From DAONLM01 sp035406685 (GTDB lineage: Bacteria; Spirochaetota; GWE2-31-10; MWDO01), in NCBI GenBank assembly GCA_035406685.1, contig DAONLM010000176.1, forward strand, positions 1 to 6,213: 6,213 nucleotides of DNA. The letters are read 5' to 3'. The position numbers were made by a program, and so were the translations under genes. Below the pieces are notes generated by a model. The model was not told where the DNA came from and searched no databases. It was given only the letters and a program-made list of their open reading frames with translations. Within the stretch, counting starts at the first letter, position 1; each line of letters begins with the position of its first letter. Below are positions 6,142 to 6,213 of this stretch, in pieces.

Positions 6142-6184
6142 AAGATATTAAAAATTTATTTTTAAAAAATCTTTTAAATTTTTT
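6142..6184 (+). terminator. Terminator-like hairpin after the kinase gene
   Basis: AAGAT (6142-6146) pairs with ATCTT (6169-6173). Inside, TTAAAAA (6148-6154) pairs with TTTTTAA (6159-6165) around a TTTA loop, with a small asymmetric internal loop. A T-rich tract with a six-T run follows (6174-6184). The stem contains two G:C or C:G positions at most and is modest in stability, but position and geometry suit the end of the lipoprotein-kinase operon. The remaining ~29 bases to the window end hold nothing I can assign. Confidence 0.5.
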
Positions 6185-6213
6185 ATAAAACTTGTAAAGG
6201 ATTTTCTCAAAAA

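Overview
This window is strongly AT-rich bacterial DNA with every gene on the + strand. It opens with the last ~41 nt of a 5S rRNA, so an rRNA operon ends at the left edge. The base composition, a small GNEFF/GDYY protein paired with a long TPR protein, an RlmN with an unusual cysteine-rich signature, a lipoprotein with a relaxed lipobox, and a Cache-like HisKA_2 kinase together suggest a low-GC spirochaete (Spirochaetota). That placement rests on remembered family resemblance and is a best guess only.

Layout. Positions 1-54 hold the 5S rRNA 3' end and a T-tract terminator. Positions 55-431 are a non-coding leader with two short tandem repeats, a good sigma70-type promoter (208-236) and a weak hairpin (332-367). 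Positions 432-3059 look like one transcription unit of three genes: a 135-aa TPR-like protein with a charged tail, a 381-aa protein made almost entirely of about ten TPRs, and an RlmN-family radical SAM methyltransferase that starts at TTG. Positions 3060-3223 hold an AT-only hairpin plus T-run followed by a TTGACA promoter. Positions 3224-6091 form a second, tightly coupled unit of two genes: a type I periplasmic-binding-protein lipoprotein and, 6 bp later, a membrane sensor histidine kinase. The final 122 bp hold inverted repeats, including a terminator-like hairpin.

How the genes may work together. The first unit combines protein-interaction scaffolds (TPR) with an rRNA/tRNA-modifying enzyme; no functional link between them is evident beyond co-orientation and short gaps. 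The second unit is the more suggestive one. A solute-binding lipoprotein is paired with a two-TM histidine kinase, and no transporter permease or ATPase gene lies beside them in the window. This fits a ligand-sensing module in which the binding protein presents its ligand state to the kinase's extracytoplasmic domain. The kinase output domain or response regulator is not in the window.

I see no tRNA, CRISPR array, insertion sequence or mobile element. The minus-strand open frames overlapping the genes look like antisense shadows.
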